A DNA stretch of 64,000 nucleotides from Listeria aquatica FSL S10-1188 (GCF_000525795.1 NZ_AOCG01000013.1:1-64000); one strand, 5' to 3'. Positions 8,640 to 19,277 are shown, numbered from the stretch's first letter. Numbers and translations are program-made. Notes: generated from the sequence alone by a model not told the origin.

Positions 8640-9446
8640 TTAAAAACCCCAAGTTCGAAGCGCATGTGCCACACCGTCTTCATTATTGGTTTTCGTAATG
8701 TAACGCGCCAAGCTTTTTATTTTCTCTGTCGCATTTCCCATCGCAACTGGCACTCCTGCAAATTCGAACATTGACACATCGTTTTCGGCATCGCCAAGAC
8801 ACATCACTTCGCTTGGCAAAATCTCCCATTTTTCACTAAGAGCTTGTAACGCCGCTCCTTTACTTACATTTTTATGCAGAAATTCCAAATTATAGGGCAC
8901 ACTGCGGACAATATAATAACGCTCCTTGAGCTCACCCGTAAGCGCCACCATCACTTCTTCAATTTTTTCCGGCTCATCAAGTAGCATCACTTTTGGAATT
9001 CGAATCGCCTCACTCGCTTCGCTTACGAGTTGCGAATAAAGCGGCATATTCAAAAGTAAAGAGTCACGCGCCGTCAATATTGAAATTTCGCGGTGTGGTA
9101 CATACATTTTTTCCGCATCAAAATACGTCACATGGGCCGAATGCGCATCGCAAAACTCAAAAATTTCTTCTAACTCTGTTTTGTTAAGCGCTTGATCTGC
9201 CACAACTCGCTTCGTTTTCGTTTCAAGCGTCATCGCACCATTCATCGTGACCGCTACATCTCCTTCACGAAGCAAACCAAGTTCCGCAAGACTTTGGTGA
9301 ATCCCGTCAAGCGGTCGCCCCGTGCAAAGCACAATCTTGATATCTCGTTTTTTTGCTTCTCCAATCGCCCGCTTTACTTCCTCCGTGATCTCATGCTGGT
9401 CGTTCAAAAGCGTTCCGTCAATATCAATTGCCACTAGTCTAATCAT
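8640..9446 (-). CDS. Cof-type HAD phosphatase
   Basis: A 268-aa HAD-superfamily IIB (Cof/YidA-like) hydrolase. Motif I AIDIDGTLL carries the nucleophile Asp (residues 8-12), motif II is LCTGRP near residue 41, and motif IV is LGDAENDVSMF near 221. Family members dephosphorylate sugar phosphates and other small metabolites; the substrate is unknown. It overlaps the helicase gene upstream by 8 nt and is probably co-transcribed with it. Confidence 0.93.
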   Translation of the reverse strand: MIRLVAIDIDGTLLNDQHEITEEVKRAIGEAKKRDIKIVLCTGRPLDGIHQSLAELGLLREGDVAVTMNGAMTLETKTKRVVADQALNKTELEEIFEFCDAHSAHVTYFDAEKMYVPHREISILTARDSLLLNMPLYSQLVSEASEAIRIPKVMLLDEPEKIEEVMVALTGELKERYYIVRSVPYNLEFLHKNVSKGAALQALSEKWEILPSEVMCLGDAENDVSMFEFAGVPVAMGNATEKIKSLARYITKTNNEDGVAHALRTWGF

Positions 9447-11828
9447 TCTTCTCCGCCTGCTCCTCTCCAGAAAAACCGTCCCCTAAAGTGTACGCGAAGT
9501 TCCAAAAGCGTGCAAGTTCCCGTTCTAAAACCTTTGGGCTAGAAACGGACTTCCAGTTTTGCCAGTGCCTCGGAAATTCGCTTACGTAGCGCGGCTCATT
9601 AAACCGCTGATCAATTAAAAGCACGATGCCGCGATCTTGTTCGCCTCGAATCACTCGCCCCGCCGCTTGAAGCACCTTGTTCATCCCAGGAATCTGATAA
9701 GCATAACGATACCCAGATGCCATCTCGCGTTCATCAAAATAAGCCTTCACAAGGTCAAGCGCTCGGTTTGGCTGCGCCAAACCGACACTCACAATGGCCG
9801 CCCCGATCAGCCTTGTGCCCTTTAAATCCACACCTTCCGAAAAAACACCGCCTAAAATGGCAAATCCTGCTACAGCGTGCCCTTCCTGAAAAGCCTCCAC
9901 AAATTCTGTTCGCGCTTCTTCTGGCATGTTAGGCTCCTGGATACGTGTTTCCACATCTGGATGGGCATCCGAAAAGCGTCTGTAAACCTCATCCATGTAG
10001 GCATACGACGGGAAGAAAAATAAATAGTTGCCACGCTTAGCTTCAACCATCTTAAAAAGCGTTTCAGCAATTGAAGCGTAGCTTGATGCCCGTCCTTTAA
10101 AGCGGGTATCGATATAGGATAGCGTTAAAACTTGTAAGTGTTCCATCCGAAATGGCGAAGGGAAGCTCAATCGACTCGTATCCGTTTTTCCGCCAAGTAA
10201 TTTTGTATAGTAGTCGAGCGGGGAAAAAAGTAGCCGAAAATAGGATGCTTCCCGTTCCAAGTTCCATTCGTTCCGCGAGCAACTTCGACGGATCCAAGCA
10301 AAGCTGTTTGATTTGGGTATCTTTTTTTGCTTCCACGAGTGTTTGATAGTGTTCATCGTAAAATTCAGCAATCTTGCCGTAAGACCGTGCTTCAAAAAAC
10401 AATTCCAACACTGCTTGATGCGTATCAGTTGAGATTTCTTTTCCAAGCCATTCTTGCGCGACTTCCTGAAATGCATAAACTTTTTCATTAAATGATTTGA
10501 GCGCCTCTTTTTGCACCCATTCCCCTGTCTCTGATGTTACTTCTTTACTGATTTCTAGCATTTTTTTTATTCAGCTGATCAAGCGCCCGGTGAAGTTTTT
10601 TATCCTGTTTAGGGACTTTCCGCAACACATCCAAAACTTGCCGTTTAGAAAGCGCCGCCGAGTACATTTCTTTTGCTCGGTCAACGAGATTATGCGCTTC
10701 ATCGATCAAAAACGTATAACGACCATTCGTATCTGCAAAAAAGCGTCGCAAATAAACGGTTGGATCGAAAACATAGTTGTAATCACAAATAATTAAATCT
10801 GAAAAAAGCGCAGCATCAAGCGATAATTCAAACGGACAAACTGTGTGCTTCCGCGCATACACTTCAATGACTTCTCTTGAAAGCGTATCTTCATGTTTTA
10901 ACAAGTCAAATAAAGCTAAATTGATACGATCAAAATAGCCGCGCGCAAATTCGCAATCCTCAGGGTTACAGCGGCGTTCTGTTAAAAAGCAAATTTTATC
11001 TTTCGCCGTAATCGTCGTGCTTTTAAGACGCATTTTTTGTCGTTTCAATTCCTGCACGGCATCTTCTGCCACTTGACGGGTTGCCGTTTTGGCAGTCAAA
11101 TAGAAGATTTTCTCAGTCTTCTCTTCACCAATCGCTTTAATGGCTGGAAAAAGTGTCGAGATAGTCTTTCCAATGCCTGTTGGTGCTTCACAAAAAAGTT
11201 TTTCTTCCGCAGCAATCGTTCTGTAAACTGCAATCGAAAGTTCGCGTTGCCCTTTGCGATAATCTGGATAGGGAAACTCAATGTGCTTAATCGTTTCCTT
11301 GCGCTCTTCCCGAAAATCATGCATCAATTTGGCAAATTCAGCAAATTCCTCAATTAGCTCCTTGAAAAATTGCTCCATTTCAGCAAGTGTCATCGTACGT
11401 TCAAATCGTGAAATAGCCTCTTCTTCAAGATGAAAATAAGTCAGCCGCAAGCGAATACTTTCTTTTTTTTCTTGGACTGCATAAAAATAGCCATATAAAA
11501 TCACTTGCGCCCAGTGAACCTCGCCTCCTTCACCTTCAAAATCTATCGTCGCCACATGGGTTGTTTTGATTTCATCAATCAGTTCGCCGTCCACAATCCC
11601 GTCAGCACGACCATGGATGCAAAACTGGATCCCTTTTTCTTCACATTCAAAGGCAAGTGGAACTTCACTTTCATAGCCCTCACCCGCTTCTTTTTGAAGT
11701 TTTTTGTGGATTTTCGTTCCTAAAACCGCCCGGTCTGGCTCACTCATCCGACTATCAATGCTGCCAGATTTTTTCACAAACTCCACTAAATGCCGCACCG
11801 AAATTCGCACCTCTGCCACATTAACCAC
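9439..11828 (-). CDS. XPD/DinG-type helicase fused to an N-terminal RecB-family nuclease domain (two frameshifts)
   Basis: One gene of about 795 aa, split by two homopolymer breaks (T8 at 10561-10568 and A6 at 10224-10229; one base fewer at each restores it). The N-terminal ~170 aa look like a PD-(D/E)XK (RecB/Cas4) nuclease: GTKIHKKLQ, HGRADGIVD, LIDEIKTT (ExK) and QVILYGYFYA (QxxxY). A superfamily 2 helicase follows: Walker A CEAPTGIGKT, spaced Fe-S type cysteines (CFLTERRC, DCEF, TVCPFEL), DEAH box LIDEAHNL, and motif VI QAAGRVIRG. Likely role is DNA repair or flap/fork processing. The 3' end overlaps the HAD gene. Confidence 0.88.
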
Positions 11829-11876
11829 TCGTTCCGTTTTCTACAAGTTTATCACAAGAACATTCGTTCGTAAACT

Positions 11877-11934
11877 AGAAACGGGGAGTTTGGCTAGCCC
11901 ACCTTAAGCGGCTTGACCGAACTCCCCGTTTCTT
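11877..11934 (-). terminator. Hairpin after ung
   Basis: AGAAACGGGGAGTT pairs with AACTCCCCGTTTCT around a long loop, just downstream of the ung stop codon. There is no real U-tract, so termination is uncertain. Confidence 0.4.
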
Positions 11935-11937
11935 GCC

Positions 11938-12585
11938 TTACCAATTTATTTTCTCTTCTCCTAACTCCTCAAGCATGGCATTAATCTGGCTGAATGGCTT
12001 GCTGCCAAAAAAGCCACGATTCGCCGAAAGTGGGCTTGGATGGACGCCCATCAAAATTTTGTGCTGCGAGTTCGTTACAAGCGCAGCCTTTTTTTTCGCG
12101 TCATTTCCCCAAAACACAAAAATGACAGGTTGCGCTCGGTCGTTTAAACTGCTAATGATTTGATCGGTGAAGGTTTCCCAGCCTTTCTTGCGATGTGATC
12201 CTGCTTTTTTAACGCCATCAACGGTCAAAACGGTATTAAGTAACAAAACGCCTTGCTCTGCCCAATCCGTTAAATCGCGTTTCGTACGCTTAATGCCGAG
12301 GTCACTTTCAAGTTCTTTGAACATATTTCGAAGAGATGGCGGAAATTTGGCTTTGTCTGAGGCTACCGAAAAGCTCAAACCGTGTGCCTGTGATTCGCCG
12401 TGGTACGGGTCTTGCCCGAGCAAAACTACCTTTACGTCCTCATAAGGCGTTAGCTCAAGAGCCCTGTAAATATCCTCTTTCGCAGGATAAACCGTTTCTG
12501 TTTGATAAGCTTGCTCTACAAATGCCATTAGTTCCTGAAAATAAGGTTTTTGTTTTTCTGTATTTATCAGTTCTTGCCAGTTCAT
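11938..12585 (-). CDS. ung: Uracil-DNA glycosylase
   Basis: Family 1 uracil-DNA glycosylase, 215 aa, which removes uracil from DNA to start base excision repair. The catalytic water-activating motif GQDPYHG is near residue 62 and the HPSPLSA loop near 183; FWGNDAKKK is also typical. ATG at 12585 has GAGGAGG 8 nt upstream; the open frame extends to 12864 but that part does not resemble Ung. It sits upstream of the nuclease-helicase gene, giving a small DNA-repair group. Confidence 0.95.
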   Translation of the reverse strand: MNWQELINTEKQKPYFQELMAFVEQAYQTETVYPAKEDIYRALELTPYEDVKVVLLGQDPYHGESQAHGLSFSVASDKAKFPPSLRNMFKELESDLGIKRTKRDLTDWAEQGVLLLNTVLTVDGVKKAGSHRKKGWETFTDQIISSLNDRAQPVIFVFWGNDAKKKAALVTNSQHKILMGVHPSPLSANRGFFGSKPFSQINAMLEELGEEKINW

Positions 12586-12757
12586 CACTCTTGCCTCCTC
12601 GTCTTTTCTAGTATAGCGAATCAAAAAGCTCACGCCAAATAAAAACAGATATTCACACATTGGACATTGTTTTCTTTGATAATCGTTACTTAGTTCCGGT
12701 TTAGTTAGGCGAATTTGTTCTAATCTCAAGTAGGTAGTCAATAAAGGAGGAAATATC

Positions 12758-13267
12758 ATGCAATCATTAAACTGGCAAAGAATTATGCAAATCATCGTTG
12801 TCTTTCTATTTGGTTTTTTTGCGACATTTGTCTTTTTGGGGAATCTGATGGACTTCAATTCCAATTATGAATTTGTCCGCCACGTTCTTTCAATGGATAC
12901 AACGTTCAAGGGGAACGATTTAATGTGGCGCTCAATCAATAATCACACAATCTGGCTCATCGCTTACTGGGGGATTATCATCGCAGAAGGTGTTGTCGCT
13001 TTCCTTGGTTGGTTCACAGCCATCAATCTCTTGCGGGCTTACAAAAAACCAGCAGCTGTATTCAAATCCCGAAAATGGTCTGGCTACTTGATGTTCATCC
13101 TCATTTTCCTAATCTGGTATGTTGGTTTTGTCGTAATCGGCTCCGAATGGTTCGCCATGTGGCAATCCGAGTCGTGGAATGGTAAAGAAACCGCAATGGG
13201 AATCACACAAGTCGCACTCGGAATGCTGATCGTGTTTATGTTTCCGGAAAAGGATTCCGCCGAATAA
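12758..13267 (+). CDS. DUF2165-type small integral membrane protein
   Basis: A 169-aa protein with four predicted membrane helices (about residues 9-29, 67-90, 106-128, 145-162). The pattern (FGFFATFVFLGNLMDFNSNY..., WRSINN, W/F-rich helices) matches predicted small membrane proteins of the DUF2165 family; no activity is known. RBS AAAGGAGG 7 nt before ATG. Single-gene unit with its own terminator. Confidence 0.8.
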   Translation: MQSLNWQRIMQIIVVFLFGFFATFVFLGNLMDFNSNYEFVRHVLSMDTTFKGNDLMWRSINNHTIWLIAYWGIIIAEGVVAFLGWFTAINLLRAYKKPAAVFKSRKWSGYLMFILIFLIWYVGFVVIGSEWFAMWQSESWNGKETAMGITQVALGMLIVFMFPEKDSAE

Positions 13268-13280
13268 AAATCAAAAATAG

Positions 13281-13336
13281 AAACCGCAATGACTCGCCTA
13301 AATAAAAGGCAAATCATTGCGGTTTTTGTTTTTTTA
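13281..13336 (+). terminator. Terminator after the DUF2165-type gene
   Basis: AAACCGCAATGA (13281-13292) pairs with TCATTGCGGTTT (13314-13325), with an inner GCCT/AGGC pair and a T-rich tail. Confidence 0.88.
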
Positions 13337-13446
13337 GACTTTCTCCCACCTGAAGCAATCGTGTTTTTCGTAATAATGATATAGTCTTTTCCGGGAACCA
13401 AAATGAGCATGATAACTAAAAGTAAAAAACCATAATAATCGATCAT
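13325..13446 (-). pseudogene. Remnant of a LysE/RhtB-type exporter gene (N-terminus only)
   Basis: From ATG at 13446 the minus strand encodes MIDYYGFLLLVIMLILVPGK, then DYIIITKNTIASGGRK. This resembles the first helix, the PGxD motif and the start of helix 2 of LysE-family exporters (about 200 aa). Similarity stops where the frame enters the terminator hairpin of the neighbouring gene; the frame then continues antisense to the DUF2165-type gene. I read it as a truncated leftover. The match is by pattern recognition only. Confidence 0.45.
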
Positions 13447-13546
13447 TTGCACCCCCACTTTCTTGGTTGGTGTTTTCCTAGTAACATAATGATTTTACGG
13501 ATTTAAATGCTTTTTTGTTTTCTTCTCTGAAAATCAAGCGAAGGCA

Positions 13547-13575
13547 TTGACATTATGCCCGGTTACTGGAATAAT
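13547..13575 (+). promoter_or_regulatory. Sigma-A promoter of the IMPDH-family gene
   Basis: -35 TTGACA (13547-13552), 17-bp spacer, -10 AATAAT (13570-13575). The start codon follows about 35 nt later, giving a short leader. No purine riboswitch is visible in it. Confidence 0.75.
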
Positions 13576-13610
13576 GAAAGTATTTAAAACTTAAAAAGGA
13601 GTGTTTTGCT

Positions 13611-15119
13611 TTGGCATTTTATTTTAGTGAACCGTCTCGTACGTTTAGTGAATTTTTACTCGTTCCTGGGTATTCCTCTTCCGAATGTATTCCAACAAAG
13701 GTGGATCTTAAGACACCGATTGTAAAGTTTAAAAGAGGTGAAGAACCTGAGCTTACGATGAATATCCCGTTAGTCTCTGCAATCATGCAAGCTGTTTCGG
13801 GCGATGAGATGGGAATTGCACTTGCTAAAGAAGGCGGCGTTTCGTTCATTTATGGCTCGCAATCCATTGAAAGCGAAGCAAAAATGGTTGCACGTGTTAA
13901 AAATCATAAAGCTGGTTTTGTTGCGAGCGACTCCAATATCCGTCCTGATCAAACACTGCAAGATGTTCTTGACTTGAAAGAAAAGACAGGACACTCCACA
14001 ATGGCTGTAACAGAAGACGGCAGCCCCAACGGAAAATTGCTCGGCGTTGTCACAAGCCGTGATTACCGCGTAACGCGCATGAGTCCAGACGAATTAGTTC
14101 GTGACTTCATGACACCGTTTGAAAAACTAATCACCGCACAAGCAACAACAACGCTAAAAGAAGCCAACAATATCATCTGGGACAACAAACTGAACGCACT
14201 CCCACTAGTAGATGAAAATGATCATTTAGCTTATTTCGTTTTCCGCAAAGACTACGATTCCAATAAAGAAAACCAGCTTGAACTGCTCGATAAAAACAAA
14301 AGTTACGTTGTTGGCGCAGGAATCAACACACGTGACTATGAGGAACGTGTGCCCGCACTCGTTGAAGCAGGTGCTGATATTCTTTGCATCGACTCGTCAG
14401 AAGGATTCACTGAGTGGCAAAAGCGCACGCTAGACTGGATTCGCGGCAAATACGGCGATACAGTAAAAGTTGGTGCAGGAAATGTTGTAGATCGTGATGG
14501 TTTCCGCTTCCTCGCTGAAGCAGGTGCCGATTTCGTAAAAGTTGGTGTTGGCGGCGGTTCAATCTGTATCACGCGTGAACAAAAAGGAATTGGACGTGGA
14601 CAAGCAACTGCTGTCATTGATGTTGCTAAAGCGCGCGATGAGTACTTTGAAGAAACCGGTATCTACATTCCGATTTGTTCCGATGGCGGGATTGTTTATG
14701 ATTACCACATGACGCTCGCACTTGCAATGGGTGCAGATTTCATCATGCTAGGACGTTACTTCTCAAGATTTGATGAAAGCCCAACAAACAAAGTCAACTT
14801 AAACGGCACGTACATGAAAGAATATTGGGGTGAAGGCGCTAATCGCGCACGCAACTGGCAACGTTATGACATGGGCGGCGATAAGAAGCTTTCATTTGAA
14901 GAAGGCGTGGATTCTTACGTTCCTTATGCCGGTTCGCTAAAAGACAATGTGGCCATCAGCTTAAATAAAGTTCGTTCCACAATGTGTAACTGCGGCGCGC
15001 TCACGATTCCTGAATTACAACAAAAAGCGAAAATCACACTCGTTTCGGCGACTTCAATCGTTGAAGGTGGCGCTCACGATGTTGTTGTAAAAGACGCTTC
15101 AAACCAAACTATGAATTAA
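13611..15119 (+). CDS. IMP dehydrogenase family protein (divergent branch)
   Basis: A 502-aa TIM-barrel protein with an inserted CBS pair (about residues 110-215). The catalytic loop [13 protein letters not shown] carries the Cys that attacks IMP C2 (canonical GSxCxTR), SDGGI is the phosphate loop, and the flap carries [10 protein letters not shown]. The protein differs from ordinary bacterial GuaB in the flap, N-terminus and length, so it may be a second IMPDH-like enzyme. NAD-dependent IMP to XMP conversion is inferred. TTG start with AAAAAGGAG upstream; strong promoter at 13547. Single-gene unit. Confidence 0.82.
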   Translation: MAFYFSEPSRTFSEFLLVPGYSSSECIPTKVDLKTPIVKFKRGEEPELTMNIPLVSAIMQAVSGDEMGIALAKEGGVSFIYGSQSIESEAKMVARVKNHKAGFVASDSNIRPDQTLQDVLDLKEKTGHSTMAVTEDGSPNGKLLGVVTSRDYRVTRMSPDELVRDFMTPFEKLITAQATTTLKEANNIIWDNKLNALPLVDENDHLAYFVFRKDYDSNKENQLELLDKNKSYVVGAGINTRDYEERVPALVEAGADILCIDSSEGFTEWQKRTLDWIRGKYGDTVKVGAGNVVDRDGFRFLAEAGADFVKVGVGGGSICITREQKGIGRGQATAVIDVAKARDEYFEETGIYIPICSDGGIVYDYHMTLALAMGADFIMLGRYFSRFDESPTNKVNLNGTYMKEYWGEGANRARNWQRYDMGGDKKLSFEEGVDSYVPYAGSLKDNVAISLNKVRSTMCNCGALTIPELQQKAKITLVSATSIVEGGAHDVVVKDASNQTMN

Positions 15120-15123
15120 ACGC

Positions 15124-15159
15124 AAAAGAAGGCGAATCAACTGATTCGCCTTCTTTTTT
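15124..15159. terminator. Bidirectional terminator
   Basis: AAAAGAAGGCGAAT pairs with ATTCGCCTTCTTTT between the IMPDH-family gene (+) and the WxL gene (-), with A/T tracts both ways. Confidence 0.9.
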
Positions 15160-15829
15160 ATTCTGGCGCGTTAGCAAGCGACCAAGTGAGTGTACTTGTA
15201 TAAGAACCTACTTTATTTCCTGCAGGAATCGTTAAGGAAACTGAGTTAGCTCCTTCACTCGTTTTAAATTTCCCCTTCCATGTCCCCATTCCTTCATCTA
15301 CGCCCGACCGTAATAAGGTCTTAGCTGATGTATCACTCACACCGTAAGTTTGAGCAGAAGGGGTTGGCGCAGCTGATGTATTTGTTTCATCCGCTGCTTC
15401 TGGGGTGATTTGTCCGATGCTTAAAACAGTGCCCGATAGTTGTTTCGTTTCATCTTCATTATTTTTAAAAGGTGTCGCGCTAAGTTTAAGCGTCCAACCT
15501 GCACCGCTTCCTCGATTGTCCGTCACTTGAACAAGTGGATTAGAATTTAAATCTGGTAAAGTAAGGGTTGAACCAGAAATTTCAACTTCTCCAAACAGAA
15601 AATTAGGTACATAGTCGATACTTAGCGGCCCTGCATTACCTGTTTCTGTCCCGTCTTCCGGCTTTACTGTTTCTTCCGGATCTAACGGAGTTACTCCCCC
15701 TGTTGGGCTAATAAGTTTTACTGTTCCAGAAGTTGTTGCTCCCTCTACATCTTCCGCAAAGACCTGGACGCCTCCGCTTGTTAGTACCACACATCCTACT
15801 AAACTAGCTATCAATAATTCTTTTTTCAA
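15158..15829 (-). CDS. WxL-domain surface protein
   Basis: A 223-aa secreted protein. Signal peptide about residues 1-25 (KKELLIASLVGCVVL ... VFA). The rest is a WxL domain, with LSIDYVPNFLFG, the first WxL motif GAGWTLKLSA near residue 112 and the C-terminal motif STLTWSLANAP. WxL domains bind the peptidoglycan surface non-covalently and form complexes with lectin-like and DUF916 partners. I chose TTG at 15829 because AAGGAG lies 6-8 nt upstream; the longer frame overlaps the gene before it. Last gene of the surface operon. Confidence 0.9.
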   Translation of the reverse strand: MKKELLIASLVGCVVLTSGGVQVFAEDVEGATTSGTVKLISPTGGVTPLDPEETVKPEDGTETGNAGPLSIDYVPNFLFGEVEISGSTLTLPDLNSNPLVQVTDNRGSGAGWTLKLSATPFKNNEDETKQLSGTVLSIGQITPEAADETNTSAAPTPSAQTYGVSDTSAKTLLRSGVDEGMGTWKGKFKTSEGANSVSLTIPAGNKVGSYTSTLTWSLANAPE

Positions 15830-15854
15830 ATTCTTTCTCTCCTTTTTACTCGTT

Positions 15855-18181
15855 TTAAGGCGCTTCAATCAGCTGCCACTCAATTGTTGCTTGATATGTT
15901 TCAGCATGTAGCCAAGGAGCAAGTTCTAAATAAAATCCTGCCTCTCCTGCTTGATTTACCTGCGTTATTTCCTGCGAATCAGTCTGCAACAACTCTATCC
16001 CCACTTCATCAATCACACTTTGTTCATGAGCCCCATTCTGATATATAAAAGCATCACTAGGAAGCTTGTGTCCTGCGGCGCTATTAAATCCGGCCTTTGT
16101 TCCATCCGCCGAATCAATCAACCGGGCACGAAGCGCAATATTAGATTTTTGAATTCGCTTATCTTCAATTTGAATCGGACTAAGGGCTGTCTTTACTTTC
16201 ATTTTTTTCTCAGGAAGAGCAGTTTCTAACGTAAAATCTTGTGGAGCCGCACTAAACGAAACTTTACCATCCACTAAAAAAGTAAGATGAGCTTTTTGAG
16301 ACGTAATACCCTCGCTATCTATCGCATAAAGTACAACGTCGTGTTCACCAATCGCGAGTTCATTTGTACTTAAGCTCCATTCGAAATTTTGCGATGAACC
16401 CGGCGCTGAATTTTCTTTAGTACCAAGCTCAACAGGCTCGCCACCATCTAATTGATAGAAAAACTGTACATGATTGCTATCTTCATCCCGCCAAGTCACT
16501 TGGAAGTTTGCATCACCTCCTTTAAAAATCGTTTCTGCTTCATTGACAAGCGAAAAATTTTCGATAACGGGAACGTTTTTTTTTTGGTGAGGACAGACTG
16601 AATGGTTGCACTTTGGCTGACGAGATTCGTCGCTGTCACTTTAAACTCATGCTCGCCACTTGCTAGCGCTGCAATTTGCTCAGCTGAAAGCTCTAGGCTC
16701 CACGCCCCGCTCCCTGTCGAGCTGTCTACTTTTTCTTGATGAATTTGTTCCCCATCCAAGTAGTATTCCAAGTTTAAGCTTCCCTTGTTAAGATCCTCAA
16801 AGCTTCCCGAAATAGCTTTTGCTTTGTCCGTATCTAGCACTTGCCAGTCTTGATCCTCAGAAAAAGCAAGTTTCGGCGCGACATTTGTTACTGGAATCAT
16901 TGTAAATTCTGGGGCAGAAACAAGTGCGTTTTCACCATTATATTGTGAAGTTAACGTAACCGGATCACCTGAGATATCAGACGTGAAATGCCCCTTATAA
17001 GAAATCACCATCTTGGAAGGTAAATCACCTCCAAGTCCTAAAGTCGGGCCAGTTGTCCCCTCTACCGGAAAGTTTAAAATGCCATCTACAAGTATTGAAT
17101 CATCAAGCGAATAACTTTGAGCTTGTCCACCTATAAATGCAGTGGCAGTAATACTACCCGGTTCTAGTACAAAATTAGGATCCCCTGTGAAAATCGCCTT
17201 TACTTTTTCCCAGTTCTGCTTTCCACCGAGATATTCCACCGAATAGTCGAAACGTAAAGTTTCATTTGTATGGACCTCATCCCCATCCAAAACTTCTTGG
17301 GTACGCGATTCGTTATAAACTTCAATCTTCGGATCTACTTCGACTAAATTGGGGACCTCTTGAAAAACAACTTTCTGTGGTGCCGCATAGGTACCCGTTG
17401 AACCTGTAAATCCCCAGTATACTTGCGTATTTGTTGCTAACACACGATTATACAACTCTTCATAAGGTACGTTGACAACAGTTGAGTTATCGATAACATA
17501 TTGAAATTGCTTGCTCTCTACATCCCAATCCACATCTAACCGAATCCATTTATCGTCTGTTAAAAGATAACTAAGCGGATCATGATGAGCAATCGCGCGC
17601 TGAGTGTTGAACCAAGCCCACCAGCTTGTATATTCTGTTAAGTCACCTGGCCAAGTATAAGCAATATGTTGTCCCTTATTTGTGGTCGGCAAATTTTGAT
17701 CAAACCAGCCATCGTTATCAGTTATATTGCTAAATAAATCAAATTCAATCGCCAAACTATTTAAAATCCCAACAGAATTCTCATTGCGTTGCTCTCCTAA
17801 ATAACCAATAGATGAAGCATTTGATGTAAACCAGGTCGGCGAATCTGTTACAGCTTGAAAAACGAGTGCCATCCCATCTCCAACATTCGCGACATTTTCG
17901 CCAAAATATAGATAGGTGGACAAATGAAAACTTTTGGTAAAATCCAACAAATTGTTATTCGTGCTCCAAATAGAACCGATGGAATTACTAGTATTCGGCG
18001 TGATAGTTACAATTCCGTTTTCATCAACAGAAGAAGTCGAACCTTCTTTTATTTCAAAGATTCCATCCATTTTCTTAATGTGCGCAGGTGGTTCAGCCGC
18101 TGCTTGCACTTTAATTCCAGATGCAGTCACACTCCCTAAAACAAAGCCTAAACAAGCCAACCATTTAACTGCCTTCTTCAT
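15855..18181 (-). CDS. Secreted L-type lectin-like protein with Ig-like repeats and a WxL-like C-terminus (frameshifted)
   Basis: One gene of about 775 aa, split in an A10 run (16576-16585, T on + strand). Order: signal peptide (1-28), bacterial legume-lectin-like domain (about 30-260, with DGMALVFQ and LAIEFDLFSN), a conserved-repeat beta domain, two Ig-like repeats (GEHEFKVTATN and GEHDVVLYAID), then a C-terminal domain ending YQATIEWQLIEAP, which matches the second WxL motif while the first Trp motif seems missing. Probably binds surface or host glycans. It overlaps the WxL-binding protein gene upstream by 17 nt and the WxL gene frame downstream. Confidence 0.83.
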
Positions 18182-19190
18182 TTTTCCTTCTCCTTTTCAG
18201 TAAGACAAAGATAAGGATGGCAAGAAGCAAGAGAACCGCAATACCAATAATCAAGACATTCAGAAAATTACTCTCGTGTTTTTCTTCATCTGTTTGCACC
18301 TGCTTAATTTGATCGCCTGAGATCGTGAAATCCTTTTTCAAATGCCAGACTTCATTTTCGCCTTTGACGGTCAAAGCATAGCTGTATTTTCCGCTTGGAA
18401 AGTCATCTAGACTAACCTTTTCAATTAATTGATAAACGGAATCTGGCGCCATTGAAAATGTCCGCTTCTTGATTTCTTGAATTTTCTTGCCCGAGTGATT
18501 TCGGATCTCTCCTTGCAATTCATATTGCGAGAGTATCCGCGAAGCCTCATTCGTTAGTCCAACACTTATAGCGGGGAGATCGTTCCATTTTGTTAATTTC
18601 GGCGTTTTTAAAGCGAATTGTTGCTCTTCTTCTTCTTCGTCCACACGCACTTTACAGCCAATAACATAGGCATATTGATTTTTTATCGAAACGCCTTCTT
18701 TTTTATCATCCACTTGCTTCGCTTGATTTTTTTCATGAATATAAAACCCACCAAGTAACACGCCACTAAATGCTTTTTTAGGAACTTTTAGCGTAAATGA
18801 AACAGTCCGTGTTTCATTTGGCTTAAGCGTTACTTGCTCCTCACCTTCCAGCAATTCTTCTATTGAATAAGGTAAACTTGTGGCAAGCGAACTCTTATCG
18901 TCTCCACTGTAATCAATGTCCCCACCTGTCCCAGTCCGAGCAGTATGCGGCTTAATTTCAAGCGTTAGCTCCTCACTTCTAGCATTATGCACCCGAAGTT
19001 GCAAGGTTTGCCATTCCCCCGGTTTCACCAAAAGATCAAAGTAAGTTTTCGCTTGATCTATTTGGTTATCTGGAATGATAGCTTCAACGTAATAGGCCAT
19101 ATCGGAACTTGTATTTTTCGCTAACGTTTGTGCTGGATATATTAAACAGAATGCTATTAAACAAACTACGATATAAAATATTTTTTTCAT
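18165..19190 (-). CDS. WxL-binding protein (DUF916/DUF3324), membrane anchored
   Basis: A 341-aa protein. Signal peptide about 1-25, DUF916 domain (about 30-150), DUF3324 domain (about 160-290), one C-terminal membrane helix (about 308-330) and a basic tail KRRRKN. In enterococci and lactobacilli such proteins (WxLIP) bind WxL partners and hold the complex at the membrane. First gene of the three-gene surface operon, overlapping the lectin gene. A Crp/Fnr regulator gene ends about 90 nt upstream. Confidence 0.9.
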   Translation of the reverse strand: MKKIFYIVVCLIAFCLIYPAQTLAKNTSSDMAYYVEAIIPDNQIDQAKTYFDLLVKPGEWQTLQLRVHNARSEELTLEIKPHTARTGTGGDIDYSGDDKSSLATSLPYSIEELLEGEEQVTLKPNETRTVSFTLKVPKKAFSGVLLGGFYIHEKNQAKQVDDKKEGVSIKNQYAYVIGCKVRVDEEEEEQQFALKTPKLTKWNDLPAISVGLTNEASRILSQYELQGEIRNHSGKKIQEIKKRTFSMAPDSVYQLIEKVSLDDFPSGKYSYALTVKGENEVWHLKKDFTISGDQIKQVQTDEEKHESNFLNVLIIGIAVLLLLAILIFVLLKRRRKNEEGS

Positions 19191-19277
19191 TCGATTCTTT
19201 ATCCCCTTATACTAAATACTAATTTGCATGCGTTATTTAAAAATCAGAAAAATATACATATATGTTTTATGCAACTT

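Noticed and set aside
12586-12864. Longer N-terminus for Ung
   Set aside because: The extension does not look like Ung and ATG 12585 has a strong GAGGAGG site.
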